A stretch of 64,000 bases of DNA, taken from JAAYJR01 sp964540755 (GTDB taxonomy: Bacteria; Bacteroidota; Bacteroidia; Bacteroidales; Prolixibacteraceae). Under the pieces are notes generated by a model. It was not told the DNA's origin, did not search any database, and saw only the letters and a list, made by a program, of their open reading frames with translations. The stretch is from positions 1-64,000 of the forward strand of contig CAZIOB010000062.1 of NCBI GenBank assembly GCA_964540755.1, given 5' to 3'. This document shows, one piece after another, positions 55,493-64,000 of this stretch (the first letter of the stretch is position 1; each line of letters begins with the position of its first letter). The position numbers and the translations under genes are program-made.

Positions 55493-55524
55493 AAAAAAGC
55501 TGTCCGGGTTTAGCGGACAGCTTT
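55493..55524 (-). terminator. Intrinsic terminator of the Gfo/Idh-cytochrome operon
   Basis: AAAGCTGTCCG and CGGACAGCTTT form an 11-bp perfect stem with a 7-nt loop, followed on the minus strand by a T-run. It lies 91 bp past the Gfo/Idh stop and upstream of asnS. Confidence 0.75.
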
Positions 55525-55614
55525 CTACCAAACTGATTGACATATTTTACCTGCCGGGGATAATATCCAATAAGGATTATCATGACCGTGGGCTCAGTAA
55601 AGATCCGGTTTCAG

Positions 55615-56973
55615 TTATTTTTTCTCTGCAGTACCGGAAACAGGTACTTTAGCATTATCAATATACCCGATATCACCCATGATATAGGTTTCAGGACCTA
55701 ATTTCATATCTGAATTCATCATCTCTTCAAAGGTAACTTCTTTCCCGGTGTAAGCAGATACCCGTCCCATGATGCCAACCAAAGTTGAAATTGCAGTTTG
55801 TTCTGCTTCATTAAATGGTATATCTTTCCTTATGCATGTCACCAAATCTTTGTGCTCCTGTACATACGGACTCGTCTCCGATCCTTCTGCCATAAACAAC
55901 TGATTACCTTTAGAATCAATGATCTGAGGTTTGTGACCTACAGTTGTTGCGATTGCTTTGGTCCCGTGAAAAATCTCATAAACACCATTTGTACAGCCGT
56001 TTATCTGGCGGCACATACTGTGCATCTGACGTCCGTCTTCGAATTCATAATCAATACTAAAATTATCATACTGGTCGCCTGTTACACGTCGCTGCCTTGA
56101 ACCAAAACCAAGAGCCTTAACCGGATGTGCATCAAAAAACCAGTTAGCTACATCAAGATTATGAACATGCTGTTCAACAATATGATCTCCTGACAGCCAG
56201 CACCAGTTTACCCAATCGCGTATCATCCATTCCATTTCACTCCATTCCGGATTTCTTTCACGGTACCACAACTGACCTCCATTCCAGTAAACATTAGCCG
56301 AAACAATTTGTCCTATAGCATTACTATTCAGTTCTTTCAATAGGTTGACATAACTATGCTCATGCCTTCTTTGCGTGCCGGTTACTATCTTCAACCCCTG
56401 TGAATCGGCCATTTTTGAAGCAGCAATTAATCTTCTGATTCCTGTTGGATCCACCGCAACCGGTTTTTCCATAAATACATGCTTACGTGCCTTAACAGCG
56501 GCTTCAAACTGCTCCGGCCTGAATTTTGGCGGTGTTGCCAGAATTACTACATCTACACCCGAATCGATTACTTTTTCATAGGCATCAAATCCAACAAAAC
56601 AATTCTCTTCCGGTACTTCGACATTCTTCTGCTCCTTTAATTTCTTCCTTGTACTATCTATCCTGTCCTGAAAAACATCTCCCAGGGCGATCACTGAAAG
56701 GCCGGGACCGGCATCTAAAAAGTTAACAGCTGCTCCTGATCCGCGTCCGCCGCATCCTATAACACCGGCTTTTAATTCTTTGCCTTCCGGCACCTGATCC
56801 AGCATCGGAGGTAAATTTAATTCTCTGGGAATCCAGTCGAAATTACCGGTTGCACCCGAAATTCCGGTACCTTTACTACAAGATGACAATGCCCCCACTC
56901 CCATAGCGCCTGCAGCACTTATTGCCGCAGCGCCGGCTAAAAAATCACGTCGTGAAAAATTATTTTTTCTCAT
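55615..56973 (-). CDS. Tat-exported Gfo/Idh/MocA oxidoreductase, probable lipoprotein
   Basis: This 452-aa protein starts with a Tat signal containing SRRDFLAG (residues 7-14) and a lipobox ending LSSC, so it is likely a Tat-secreted lipoprotein. The dehydrogenase fold shows VIGCGGRGSGAAVNFLD, the EKP motif in HVFMEKPVAVD and a catalytic-type HVHNLDVANWFFD. Exported members bind NAD(P) tightly as a prosthetic group. It follows the cytochrome-SUMF1 fusion gene by 35 bp on the same strand, with a shared terminator, so the pair may share a redox task. Confidence 0.9.
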   Translation of the reverse strand: MRKNNFSRRDFLAGAAAISAAGAMGVGALSSCSKGTGISGATGNFDWIPRELNLPPMLDQVPEGKELKAGVIGCGGRGSGAAVNFLDAGPGLSVIALGDVFQDRIDSTRKKLKEQKNVEVPEENCFVGFDAYEKVIDSGVDVVILATPPKFRPEQFEAAVKARKHVFMEKPVAVDPTGIRRLIAASKMADSQGLKIVTGTQRRHEHSYVNLLKELNSNAIGQIVSANVYWNGGQLWYRERNPEWSEMEWMIRDWVNWCWLSGDHIVEQHVHNLDVANWFFDAHPVKALGFGSRQRRVTGDQYDNFSIDYEFEDGRQMHSMCRQINGCTNGVYEIFHGTKAIATTVGHKPQIIDSKGNQLFMAEGSETSPYVQEHKDLVTCIRKDIPFNEAEQTAISTLVGIMGRVSAYTGKEVTFEEMMNSDMKLGPETYIMGDIGYIDNAKVPVSGTAEKK

Positions 56974-57008
56974 AATAATATGTATTAGTTTAATTCAAGA
57001 TTATAAAT

Positions 57009-58544
57009 TTAATTATTTTTTCCTGTTTTTTCATCAAATTCACAAACAACCCGAAAACTTACAAAATTACAGTCAGAAAACCACCACATACTTTTTGGCA
57101 TCTGGGGATCAGTTTTCATCCATTCTACACTCTTGGTATAGTCACGCGATGCACATCTCACATCGCCTGCCGGACTTCTGAAATATCCTCCCCTTATAAC
57201 ACGTTCTTCCCCGTCAACAGGTCCTTTTGGATCCAGAACCCCGTCCTCCAACTGCTCATAAGCATCTTCTGCATACCAGTCGGAACAAAATTCAGCCGCA
57301 TTACCCAACATATTTATTAATCCATAAGGATTGGGCTCAACAACTTCCGGGGTTTCTGTTTTTTGCTGACTATTGCCTTCATATATAACATATTGATCTA
57401 TCAGGTCACTTCCCTTACTGAACAACCCTCCGATAAATCCTTTTTCAACAAAATCTTTAGGCTGGCCTTCAAAGAAATAAGGGGTCTGCGTTCCTCCCCT
57501 TGCGGCATATTCCCATTCAGCCTCGGTAGGCAGACGATAAGTTTTCCCTGTAACCTGCGACAACCATCTGCAAAATGTAACGGCGCCATGATGTGTCATT
57601 GTAATGGCAGGCCTGTCACCCAGACCCCAATTCTGATCAGGCTGGCCATAGGGAGGTGTCGGTCCTGTTATAGCATCTACATCAGTTTCGGTACGGGTAC
57701 CCTCGGTGTCGGTAGTCCGGCCCTCAGCCGCAGTAGCGCTGTAAAAAGCAAGATAGGCATCCCATGTAACTTCAATTTCTGCCATAAAGAAGGGGCTCAC
57801 CCTGACAGTCTTTGCCGGATATTCGTCATGGTCGCTCATTTGGGCATCTGCAGGACTTCCGATTTCAAAACTGCCTCCGGGAATAGCCTTCATATTAAAT
57901 GAAATGGTTGTACCAGGAACAGTTTCTGTAAAGTCCTTATGTTCATTAACTTCCACTGCGGCCTCGTAAAGAGTCATCTCCCCGGCGCCTGTGCTTCCAA
58001 ATTCAACATTCACGGCATGAGTGATATTAGGATCATAATGCCCTACATCAATATGACAGTTAATACAGCGCAACTCATCTTCATTCTGGGTATAATAAAG
58101 ATGGGCATCCTGGCCATCCTTTGTCAAAGTGAGAGGAAAGAGGTTCTCATGACAATGGATACAGGATTCCTTATATACATGCCTGGCGGCATATTCAAGA
58201 GTTGACTTGGCCTCCCAGTTAAAATCGGCGCTGTCCTTAAATAAATATCCGTAAATATCCCTTGTCCCGGTTATTATCTTTTCTTTCAGATAACCCTGCC
58301 CCTTTGGGGGAAGATGGCATTCAACACAGCCTATATGCATTCCGGATGGATTATCATAATGAGTGGATAACTTCCAGGAATCAAATACATGTGGATGAAC
58401 GTGGCATATCTCGCAAGATTCATTGGTTGAGGTGTAATCCATTAATTTATTAAAAAGAATTGTGAATATAAGTCCTGTCACAAATCCGGTTAAAAGTATT
58501 AACAACACCCTCTTTTTAAAATATACAAAAAGCCTTTTAAACAT
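57009..58544 (-). CDS. Tetraheme NapC/NrfH-like cytochrome c fused to SUMF1/FGE-like domain
   Basis: This 511-aa protein has a membrane anchor (residues 12-31), then four CxxCH heme-c motifs at 44-48, 73-77, 128-132 and 160-164 (CEICH, CVECH, CIHCH, CINCH), the count of NapC/NrfH quinol dehydrogenases. From about residue 215 to the end it is an FGE-sulfatase/SUMF1-type domain (IPGGSFEIGS, YRLPTEAEWEYAARGG, ERVIRGGYF). The FGE active-site Cys pair after RGG is absent (FRSPAGDVRC instead), so formylglycine formation is unlikely. It is the first gene of an operon with a Tat-exported Gfo/Idh protein, and has a -7 element 46 nt upstream. Confidence 0.9.
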   Translation of the reverse strand: MFKRLFVYFKKRVLLILLTGFVTGLIFTILFNKLMDYTSTNESCEICHVHPHVFDSWKLSTHYDNPSGMHIGCVECHLPPKGQGYLKEKIITGTRDIYGYLFKDSADFNWEAKSTLEYAARHVYKESCIHCHENLFPLTLTKDGQDAHLYYTQNEDELRCINCHIDVGHYDPNITHAVNVEFGSTGAGEMTLYEAAVEVNEHKDFTETVPGTTISFNMKAIPGGSFEIGSPADAQMSDHDEYPAKTVRVSPFFMAEIEVTWDAYLAFYSATAAEGRTTDTEGTRTETDVDAITGPTPPYGQPDQNWGLGDRPAITMTHHGAVTFCRWLSQVTGKTYRLPTEAEWEYAARGGTQTPYFFEGQPKDFVEKGFIGGLFSKGSDLIDQYVIYEGNSQQKTETPEVVEPNPYGLINMLGNAAEFCSDWYAEDAYEQLEDGVLDPKGPVDGEERVIRGGYFRSPAGDVRCASRDYTKSVEWMKTDPQMPKSMWWFSDCNFVSFRVVCEFDEKTGKNN

Positions 58545-58590
58545 TTTCTATCTTTAATTATTCAGGAAGACTCTTATTACAAGAAAATGT

Positions 58591-58598
58591 CAAAAATA
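58591..58598 (-). promoter_or_regulatory. -7 element of the cytochrome-SUMF1 gene
   Basis: TATTTTTG on the minus strand, 46 nt before the start codon. Confidence 0.45.
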
Positions 58599-58745
58599 AT
58601 AATTTATAATAGTAATAATTTGCGTTTTGAATTTTTATAGCTTATTTAGAAACAGTCAAATTATCCGGCTCAACAAGATATAATTAATTTGCGCGATTAG
58701 ATTATTTGAAATTCAATAACCCCAAACCGGTAAATTTTTATTTAT

Positions 58746-59447
58746 ATGAATCCATTGAAGAGCATTTTGAATGATTTCGGAGAATTGCTGTACCCCGCTC
58801 TTTGCATAACTTGCGGTGAGCGTCTTATGTCACAGGAGAATTATCTTTGCATGAAATGCTGGTCTGACCTTCCTGTCACCAATTTCCATCTAAATTCTGA
58901 AAACAGTGTGTCAGAACTTTTTTGGGGCAGAGCAAAGATAGAAAATGCCACCTCTTTGTTCTACTTCAGAAAAGGAAGCAGATACCAGAAACTTATTCAT
59001 TCTATTAAATACCGGGGGATGAAAGAGCTTGGCATCGAATTGGGTAAACATCTGGGATCAGCTCTTTTACAATCAGAAAATTTTTCTTCTGCAGATATAA
59101 TAGTCCCTGTTCCTTTGCACCCACGCAAACAAAAAAAGCGGGGATTTAATCAGAGTGAATATATTGCCAAAGGTATCGCTGATATTCTCAGGAAGCCTGT
59201 TTTGATCAATAATATTTGCAGAAAAAAGTTTTCCTCATCCCAGACAAAAAAAAATCGTTATGAAAGATGGAAAAATGTCGAGGGGATTTTTGAAATAAAA
59301 AAACCTGAAAGTCTTTGTAAAAAACATATACTTTTGGTTGACGACGTGGTTACAACAGGATCAACACTTGAAGCCTGTGCTCATGAAATTTTAAAACTCG
59401 GCAATGTAAAAATAAGCATTGCTACACTGGCTTTTGCCGACATCTGA
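58746..59447 (+). CDS. ComF family protein
   Basis: This 233-aa protein has an N-terminal Cys4 zinc finger (CITCGERLMSQENYLCMKCW) and a phosphoribosyltransferase domain with the PRPP loop VDDVVTTGSTLE. The sequence VPVPLHPRKQKKRGFNQSEY is diagnostic. ComF helps single-stranded DNA uptake during transformation in competent bacteria. In Bacteroidota the competence role is untested. It stands alone and converges on ubiX. Confidence 0.92.
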   Translation: MNPLKSILNDFGELLYPALCITCGERLMSQENYLCMKCWSDLPVTNFHLNSENSVSELFWGRAKIENATSLFYFRKGSRYQKLIHSIKYRGMKELGIELGKHLGSALLQSENFSSADIIVPVPLHPRKQKKRGFNQSEYIAKGIADILRKPVLINNICRKKFSSSQTKKNRYERWKNVEGIFEIKKPESLCKKHILLVDDVVTTGSTLEACAHEILKLGNVKISIATLAFADI

Positions 59448-59484
59448 GATGAAATTATTACTATTTCCGAAAAAGTTATAAAGA

Positions 59485-60045
59485 CTAACTTCCCCAGGAA
59501 TAGGAATTTATATTGAAGCCTGCCAGTTTTAAAATACGTTCAACTATAGTGCCTGCAAGTTGTTCAATTGTTTTAGGCCTTGTGTAAAAGGACGGGTTGG
59601 CCGGACAAATGATTCCACCTGCTAAAATAACTGTTTTCATATTATTAATATGTATTAAGTTATAAGGTGTTTCGCGGGGAACCAGGATAAGTTTCCGGTT
59701 TTCCTTTAACATCACATCTGCTGCACGTGTGATCAGATCATTTGAAGTTCCAGAAGCAATCCTTCCGAGAGTTCCCATTGAACAGGGACAGACAATCAGG
59801 GTATCGAAGCCGGAAGAGCCGGAAGCAAAAGGTGCGTAAAAATCATCTTTCTCATAGAGATGAAAAAAATCAAAGTGCTCAAATTTTTCATCCATTTCGT
59901 ATTGCCATATATCTCTTGCTTTATCAGAAAAAATAATACCCGCCTCATCTATCTGTTCCTTTATCTTAAGCAACCTTTTAAAAAGCAGGCCTGCGTATAT
60001 TGATCCGCTGGCGCCTGTAACTCCTATAATAATTTTCCGTTTCAT
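59485..60045 (-). CDS. ubiX: Flavin prenyltransferase UbiX
   Basis: This 186-aa enzyme makes prenylated FMN, the cofactor of UbiD decarboxylases, from FMN and dimethylallyl phosphate. The start is the Met at 60045, where KIIIGVTGASGSIYAG gives the Rossmann flavin site; the frame extends to 60117 but those residues do not fit. Further marks are CPCSMGTLGRIASGTSNDLI and LILVPRETPYN. No ubiD is in the window. Confidence 0.93.
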   Translation of the reverse strand: MKRKIIIGVTGASGSIYAGLLFKRLLKIKEQIDEAGIIFSDKARDIWQYEMDEKFEHFDFFHLYEKDDFYAPFASGSSGFDTLIVCPCSMGTLGRIASGTSNDLITRAADVMLKENRKLILVPRETPYNLIHINNMKTVILAGGIICPANPSFYTRPKTIEQLAGTIVERILKLAGFNINSYSWGS

Positions 60046-60214
60046 AAATACCAAACTTCCGACACTAATAAACACTTTAACCTGTAAATCACTTATAAAC
60101 TTTTCACTAATGACCACTGTGTAACTATATTCTCACTGCTGATGCCTGTCTGATTTAACTTCTCCAAAAATGAAAAACATCACTTATCTTCCCCCCGCAG
60201 GAAAATTAATTTGT

Positions 60215-60835
60215 TTAATCGAACCGGTAATACAAAGCAAGTGAAATAACATTATTGAACTGATGGTTCTCCCAATAGTAATTTGTAGCGTCATCACCAC
60301 CCGGCTGTCCCCTTATGGGAACTATTGAATAAGCCAGACGTAAATCAAGCTTTATCCTGTCGAGCATATCAAACTGAAATCCTGCGAATGGCTGGAGATC
60401 AAAATTATTAAAGGCATGCCTGTCTTCGGGAGCAAATTCTCCATATTCATCCAACTCTTTTCCGTGAATGAGATATCCGGCAGACAAACCAGCAATAACC
60501 GCTGCCCTCTCACTGGTTCGAAATCCTGCAAACAAAGGCAAATCAATATACCCGAGCCTCATTATATATTTTTTCGGATCAGGGTCCTTAAGTTTTATCC
60601 GGTTACGTGATCCTTTTTGTGAATACTTGATCTCCATCCCGGCAAAAACAGCCGGTGCCAGGTCAGTCTGAACAAAAAATCCAGCCAGTATTCCCGGTTT
60701 ATGATATCCGTCAAATTTGTCCCCTCTGACCTGGGAAGCATTGAACCCTGCAAGCATGCCGCCATCGAAACGCTGCGCCGAAACCCATTGGGCCAACAGC
60801 ACAAATAATACCCCAAATAAAAATTTTTTAATCAT
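60215..60835 (-). CDS. Outer-membrane beta-barrel protein (PorT-like family)
   Basis: This 206-aa protein has a signal peptide (KKFLFGVLFVLLAQWVSAQ) and a small barrel with alternating hydrophobic strands. RFDGGMLAGFNASQVRGD and LAGFFVQTDLAPAVFAGMEI recall the outer-membrane beta-barrel domain family 2 (PorT-like). The C-terminal strand ISLALYYRFD ends in a charged residue after an aromatic, as in outer-membrane proteins. PorT belongs to the type IX secretion apparatus, but no other Por/Gld genes are present here, so that role is not claimed. Confidence 0.8.
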   Translation of the reverse strand: MIKKFLFGVLFVLLAQWVSAQRFDGGMLAGFNASQVRGDKFDGYHKPGILAGFFVQTDLAPAVFAGMEIKYSQKGSRNRIKLKDPDPKKYIMRLGYIDLPLFAGFRTSERAAVIAGLSAGYLIHGKELDEYGEFAPEDRHAFNNFDLQPFAGFQFDMLDRIKLDLRLAYSIVPIRGQPGGDDATNYYWENHQFNNVISLALYYRFD

Positions 60836-61039
60836 ACTGAAAATAAATTTAAAGTTCCGGCTATAAAAATTTTATACCATGTTTAGTCTGAATTCAATAT
60901 AACATGTTGATTTATAATAATTTGATAACAACTAATTTACTAAACCTTAAGATTCAGGTTAAAGATAACCTAAAAAAATAATTTTTCAGAAATTTTTATT
61001 CAGATCATTTTTCACTGGCATTTCTACGATCAAAATTCC

Positions 61040-61047
61040 TACATTTG
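61040..61047 (+). promoter_or_regulatory. -7 element just before the dnaG start
   Basis: TACATTTG ends only 7 nt before the GTG at 61055. If used, the mRNA would start at about the start codon. Confidence 0.4.
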
Positions 61048-61054
61048 TAAAACT

Positions 61055-63010
61055 GTGATAGACTATTCCACGATACAACGTATTCTTGATACGGCAGACA
61101 TTGTTGACGTTATCTCTGAATTTGTAACCTTAAAGCGGAGAGGGACAAATATGATAGGGTTGTGTCCGTTCCACAATGAAAAAACTCCCTCTTTCTCTGT
61201 TTCCCCTTCAAAGGGGATCTATAAATGCTTTGGATGCGGGAAAGGGGGTAATGTTGTCAATTTTATTATGGAGCATGAAAGCCTTACCTACCCTGAGGCT
61301 GTCAAATGGCTCGCCCGCAGATATAACATAGAAGTTGTCGAGGAAGAAGAGACCGAGGAGCAGATACAGCTGAAAAATGAACGGGAAAGCCTGATGATCG
61401 TATCGGCATATGCCCAGAAATATTTTACAAGGATTCTCTGGGAAGAAGATGAAGGGAAAAAAATAGGACTGGAATATTTCAGAGAACGGGGTTTCCGCGA
61501 TGACGTCCTGAAAAAATTTGATGTAGGATATGCGCCTGACGGGAAAGCACCTTTTACCAAAGCCGCCCAAAAACAAGGTTATAAACTTGAATTCCTTGAA
61601 AAAACAGGCCTCTCCATCATACGGGATAACTGGATACGCGACCGCTTTGCCGGAAGGATTATTTTCCCTGTGCATAATCTTGCAGGCCGTGTTATCGCTT
61701 TTGGGGGAAGAACTATGAAAAGCGACACTGAGATTGCCAAATATCTTAACTCCCCGGAATCAGAGATATATAACAAAAGTAAAATCCTTTATGGAATATT
61801 CCATGCAAAAAGGGAAATGGCTAATTCTGAAAAAGCTTATCTGGTAGAGGGTTATACTGACGTACTTGCTTTGCATCAGGCAGGTATTACCAATGTAGTA
61901 GCCTCTTCAGGCACATCCCTTACTACAGAACAGATTAGATTAATAAGAAGATTTACCGATAACATTACAATTATTTTTGATGGTGACGAGGCAGGGATAA
62001 AAGCATCATTACGGGGTATTGACCTGGTATTGAAAGAAGGGCTTAACGTTAAAGTTCTACCTCTTCCTGATGGTGAGGACCCCGATTCATATTCAAAAAA
62101 AACCGGTTCCAGTGGCTTCATCGAATATATAAAGAAGAATGAAACAGATTTTATTCAGTTTAAAACCCGGCTCCTTCTGAAAAAAGCAGGAGACGATCCT
62201 ATAGCAAAAGCACGTCTTATCACAGACGTAATTAAATCGGTTGCTGTAATACCTGATTCGATCACCCGGTCGGTGTATATCAGAGAGTGTAGTAAGCTGC
62301 TAAACGTAAACGAAAATATCTTATACGATGAAGTCAGGAAACAAAAAAGAAAACAGGTCGAGGATTTCCGGAAAAAAGAATTCCGGGAAAATGCAAATGT
62401 TACATATAAATCTATAAATCATTTACAATCAGAGGAATCCGATTCTCCTGTTCTGCTCATAGAAGAATCAGAATTTCTACGTTTTTTGCTAAAGTATTGT
62501 AATACAATTCTATTTGAAAAAGAAGATAAAACCACACATGAAGTCCGTAAGATAAAGGTTGGTGAATACATGATTGATGAATTGGAGAAAGACGACCTCG
62601 TACCTGATAATGAACTTTTCCGGAAAATTTTTTATGACATTAAAAATAATCTTTCCACTGAACAGTTCGATCCATGGAAATTCTTTGTATTCCACCCGGA
62701 TGCAAGTGTAAGCAGTATAGCTACAGACCTGCTCTCTGAAAAATTCATCGAGAGCAGGAGATGGGCCAAAGCTGGCGCTTTTACGGAGAAGGAGGAGGAG
62801 ATACTCGATTTTCTTATTCCACGAATTATATATGAATATAAGCTGAGACGGATCAAACTTATGCTGTCAGATATCGAGAAAGATATTGAATCCGCTTCTA
62901 AAGAAAATGATTTCGAGCGTATTATTGAGGAACAGTCTAAATATATCAACTTAAAAAAAGTAGAAAAATTTTTGTCTGATAAACTCGGAAACAGGGCAAT
63001 TATTTTATAA
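61055..63010 (+). CDS. dnaG: DNA primase
   Basis: This 651-aa primase makes RNA primers for replication. The N-terminal zinc-binding domain has CPFHNEKTPSFSVSP and the paired Cys motif CFGCGKGGNVVNF. The TOPRIM catalytic core has VEGYTDVLALHQAG and IIFDGDEAGIKAS with the metal-binding acidic residues. A helical C-terminal domain of about 230 residues should bind the helicase. The start is GTG at 61055; the sequence IDYSTIQRILDTADIVDVIS matches the family's N-terminus, so it is not truncated. Confidence 0.97.
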   Translation: MIDYSTIQRILDTADIVDVISEFVTLKRRGTNMIGLCPFHNEKTPSFSVSPSKGIYKCFGCGKGGNVVNFIMEHESLTYPEAVKWLARRYNIEVVEEEETEEQIQLKNERESLMIVSAYAQKYFTRILWEEDEGKKIGLEYFRERGFRDDVLKKFDVGYAPDGKAPFTKAAQKQGYKLEFLEKTGLSIIRDNWIRDRFAGRIIFPVHNLAGRVIAFGGRTMKSDTEIAKYLNSPESEIYNKSKILYGIFHAKREMANSEKAYLVEGYTDVLALHQAGITNVVASSGTSLTTEQIRLIRRFTDNITIIFDGDEAGIKASLRGIDLVLKEGLNVKVLPLPDGEDPDSYSKKTGSSGFIEYIKKNETDFIQFKTRLLLKKAGDDPIAKARLITDVIKSVAVIPDSITRSVYIRECSKLLNVNENILYDEVRKQKRKQVEDFRKKEFRENANVTYKSINHLQSEESDSPVLLIEESEFLRFLLKYCNTILFEKEDKTTHEVRKIKVGEYMIDELEKDDLVPDNELFRKIFYDIKNNLSTEQFDPWKFFVFHPDASVSSIATDLLSEKFIESRRWAKAGAFTEKEEEILDFLIPRIIYEYKLRRIKLMLSDIEKDIESASKENDFERIIEEQSKYINLKKVEKFLSDKLGNRAIIL

Positions 63011-63161
63011 ACAACGATAGGAACTATTAATATTGAACAGAGAAACAAGATAGAACAGATAATAAAATTTCCTCTAAAAAAAATATCAGCCAGGGAATTT
63101 GGCAAAAATACGGTTACACCCTGGAATAGTTAAAAATCCTTATTGCAGCAAAATTAGAAAT

Positions 63162-64000
63162 ATGGTTTTCGTAACGGGTGGAACAGGCCTGATAGGGGCC
63201 CATTTATTATATGAGCTGACCTCTTCCGGTAAAAAAGTCAGCGCTTTGAGAAGAGAAACCAGCAATATTCAAAAGGTTAAAAAAATATTTTCATATTATT
63301 CTGAAAATCACCACGAGCTATTTAGACAAATTGAATGGGTTGAAGGTGATGTTCTTGATTATGAAGGACTGGAAGAACTATTAAAAGGGGTAAAGGAAGT
63401 TTATCATTGCGCGGCAATTGTATCCTTTGACCCGAAGGATATCCGGAATATGATGCGAAACAATATAAAAGGCACTGCAAATATGATAAACGCTTCTCTC
63501 GAAAATAATGTAAAAAAATTTTGTCATATAAGTTCTGTGTCAGCTCTCGGAAATGCTACGGACAATTACATGGCAGATGAGGAGACTAAATGGACATCTT
63601 CTAAAAAAGTAACTTATTACTCCAAAAGCAAGTTTTTTTCTGAGACTGAAGTATGGAGAGGAATAGAAGAAGGATTAAATGCTGTAATTGTCAATCCTTC
63701 CATTGTCTTGGGCCCGGGGAACTGGAATACGGGAAGTTCAAAATTGTTTAAAACCATCAGGGATGGCATGAAATTTTATACATCAGGAGTTACCGGTTTT
63801 GTTGATGTGAGGGATGTGGTTCATGCCATGATCCTGTTAATGGATGATAAAAATTTTTATAAATGCAGAAATCAAAAATTCCTGCTGAATTCTGAAAATA
63901 TTAGCTACAAAGATATCTTCTCACAAATAGCAGTTAACCTTGGGAAACAAAAACCTGCTATCCGCGTTTCAAGGTTCCTGCTTGGTATAGCATGGCGCTT
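63162..64000 (+). CDS. SDR-family NAD-dependent epimerase/dehydratase (3' end cut)
   Basis: The frame is open from the ATG at 63162 to the window edge, covering 279 codons. It starts MVFVTGGTGLIGAHLLYEL, the NAD-binding TGxxGxxG motif of extended SDRs. The catalytic Tyr and Lys lie in YYSKSK, with Ser in ISSVSALGNA before them. Near the end, ISYKDIFSQIAVNLGK fits the dihydroflavonol-reductase-like branch. Substrate cannot be predicted. It follows dnaG after 151 bp with no clear promoter. Confidence 0.88.
   Translation, partial: MVFVTGGTGLIGAHLLYELTSSGKKVSALRRETSNIQKVKKIFSYYSENHHELFRQIEWVEGDVLDYEGLEELLKGVKEVYHCAAIVSFDPKDIRNMMRNNIKGTANMINASLENNVKKFCHISSVSALGNATDNYMADEETKWTSSKKVTYYSKSKFFSETEVWRGIEEGLNAVIVNPSIVLGPGNWNTGSSKLFKTIRDGMKFYTSGVTGFVDVRDVVHAMILLMDDKNFYKCRNQKFLLNSENISYKDIFSQIAVNLGKQKPAIRVSRFLLGIAWR

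Noticed and set aside
57009..58544. Formylglycine-generating enzyme for sulfatases
   Set aside because: The Cys pair needed for the reaction is absent and no sulfatase gene is in the window, so only a fold relationship is claimed.
60215..60835. Type IX secretion PorT
   Set aside because: It is only a similar small barrel; no other type IX genes are near, so the specific name was not assigned.
1..64000. tRNA genes, CRISPR array, rRNA, phage or complete IS
   Set aside because: Intergenic regions were read on both strands; no cloverleaf with CCA-type ends, no regularly spaced identical repeats with spacers and no transposase ORF were found.

Overview
The window is a 64 kb stretch of a low-GC chromosome from a member of the Bacteroidota, most likely the Bacteroidales/Marinilabiliales side. 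The evidence is the gene content (carboxypeptidase-D-type TonB-dependent receptor, DUF3108 protein, PheS and EF-P of Bacteroidota type, Pit phosphate transporter with a C-terminal helical domain, GH3 acyl-adenylase) and the promoters: many genes carry the Bacteroidota -7 element TAnnTTTG, often 19-29 nt before the start codon. No rRNA, tRNA, CRISPR array, prophage or complete insertion sequence was found. The gene at each window edge is cut.

Layout. 1-7.1 kb: end of a tricorn-like S41 peptidase, then an RND efflux operon (adaptor, pump, TolC-like channel). 7.1-9.4 kb: a STAS protein and a nucleobase permease whose C-terminus looks like a degenerate anti-sigma-factor ATPase. 9.6-14.4 kb: membrane protein, YbaK-type deacylase, carB. 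14.8-22.4 kb: adenosine-kinase-like PfkB enzyme, deoxynucleoside kinase, GH3 enzyme, CvpA protein, tyrS, and a Wzz/O-antigen-ligase pair. 22.5-28.7 kb: efp, DUF3108 protein, tsaB, methionine salvage genes mtnA and mtnP, pheS, and an unrecognised 55-aa membrane protein. 28.7-34 kb: a sugar or polyol cluster (aldo/keto reductase, lipoprotein, two TIM-barrel proteins, Gfo/Idh/MocA dehydrogenase). 34-37.8 kb: a membrane spermidine-synthase-like protein beside an AmmeMemoRadiSam-type radical SAM enzyme with a Tat-like leader. 37.8-39.4 kb: three small secreted proteins and a MITE-like element.

39.4-52.3 kb is a probable phosphate-response island: beta-helix lipoprotein, TonB-dependent receptor, a response regulator/kinase pair, a porin/beta-helix chimeric gene, a Pit phosphate transporter and a second kinase/regulator pair. 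Three intergenic regions here carry TTAC/TTAA repeats at an 11-bp period, which resemble Pho boxes. 52.4-64 kb: rpoN and asnS, a Tat-exported Gfo/Idh protein beside a tetraheme NapC/NrfH-like cytochrome fused to a SUMF1/FGE-like domain, comF, ubiX, an outer-membrane barrel, dnaG and a cut SDR gene.

The most unusual items are the cytochrome-SUMF1 fusion, the 11-bp repeat arrays with the chimeric porin, the permease/anti-sigma-like/STAS set, the signal-bearing radical SAM enzyme beside a heme-b-like spermidine synthase fusion, and a 49-bp intergenic repeat present twice in opposite orientation.
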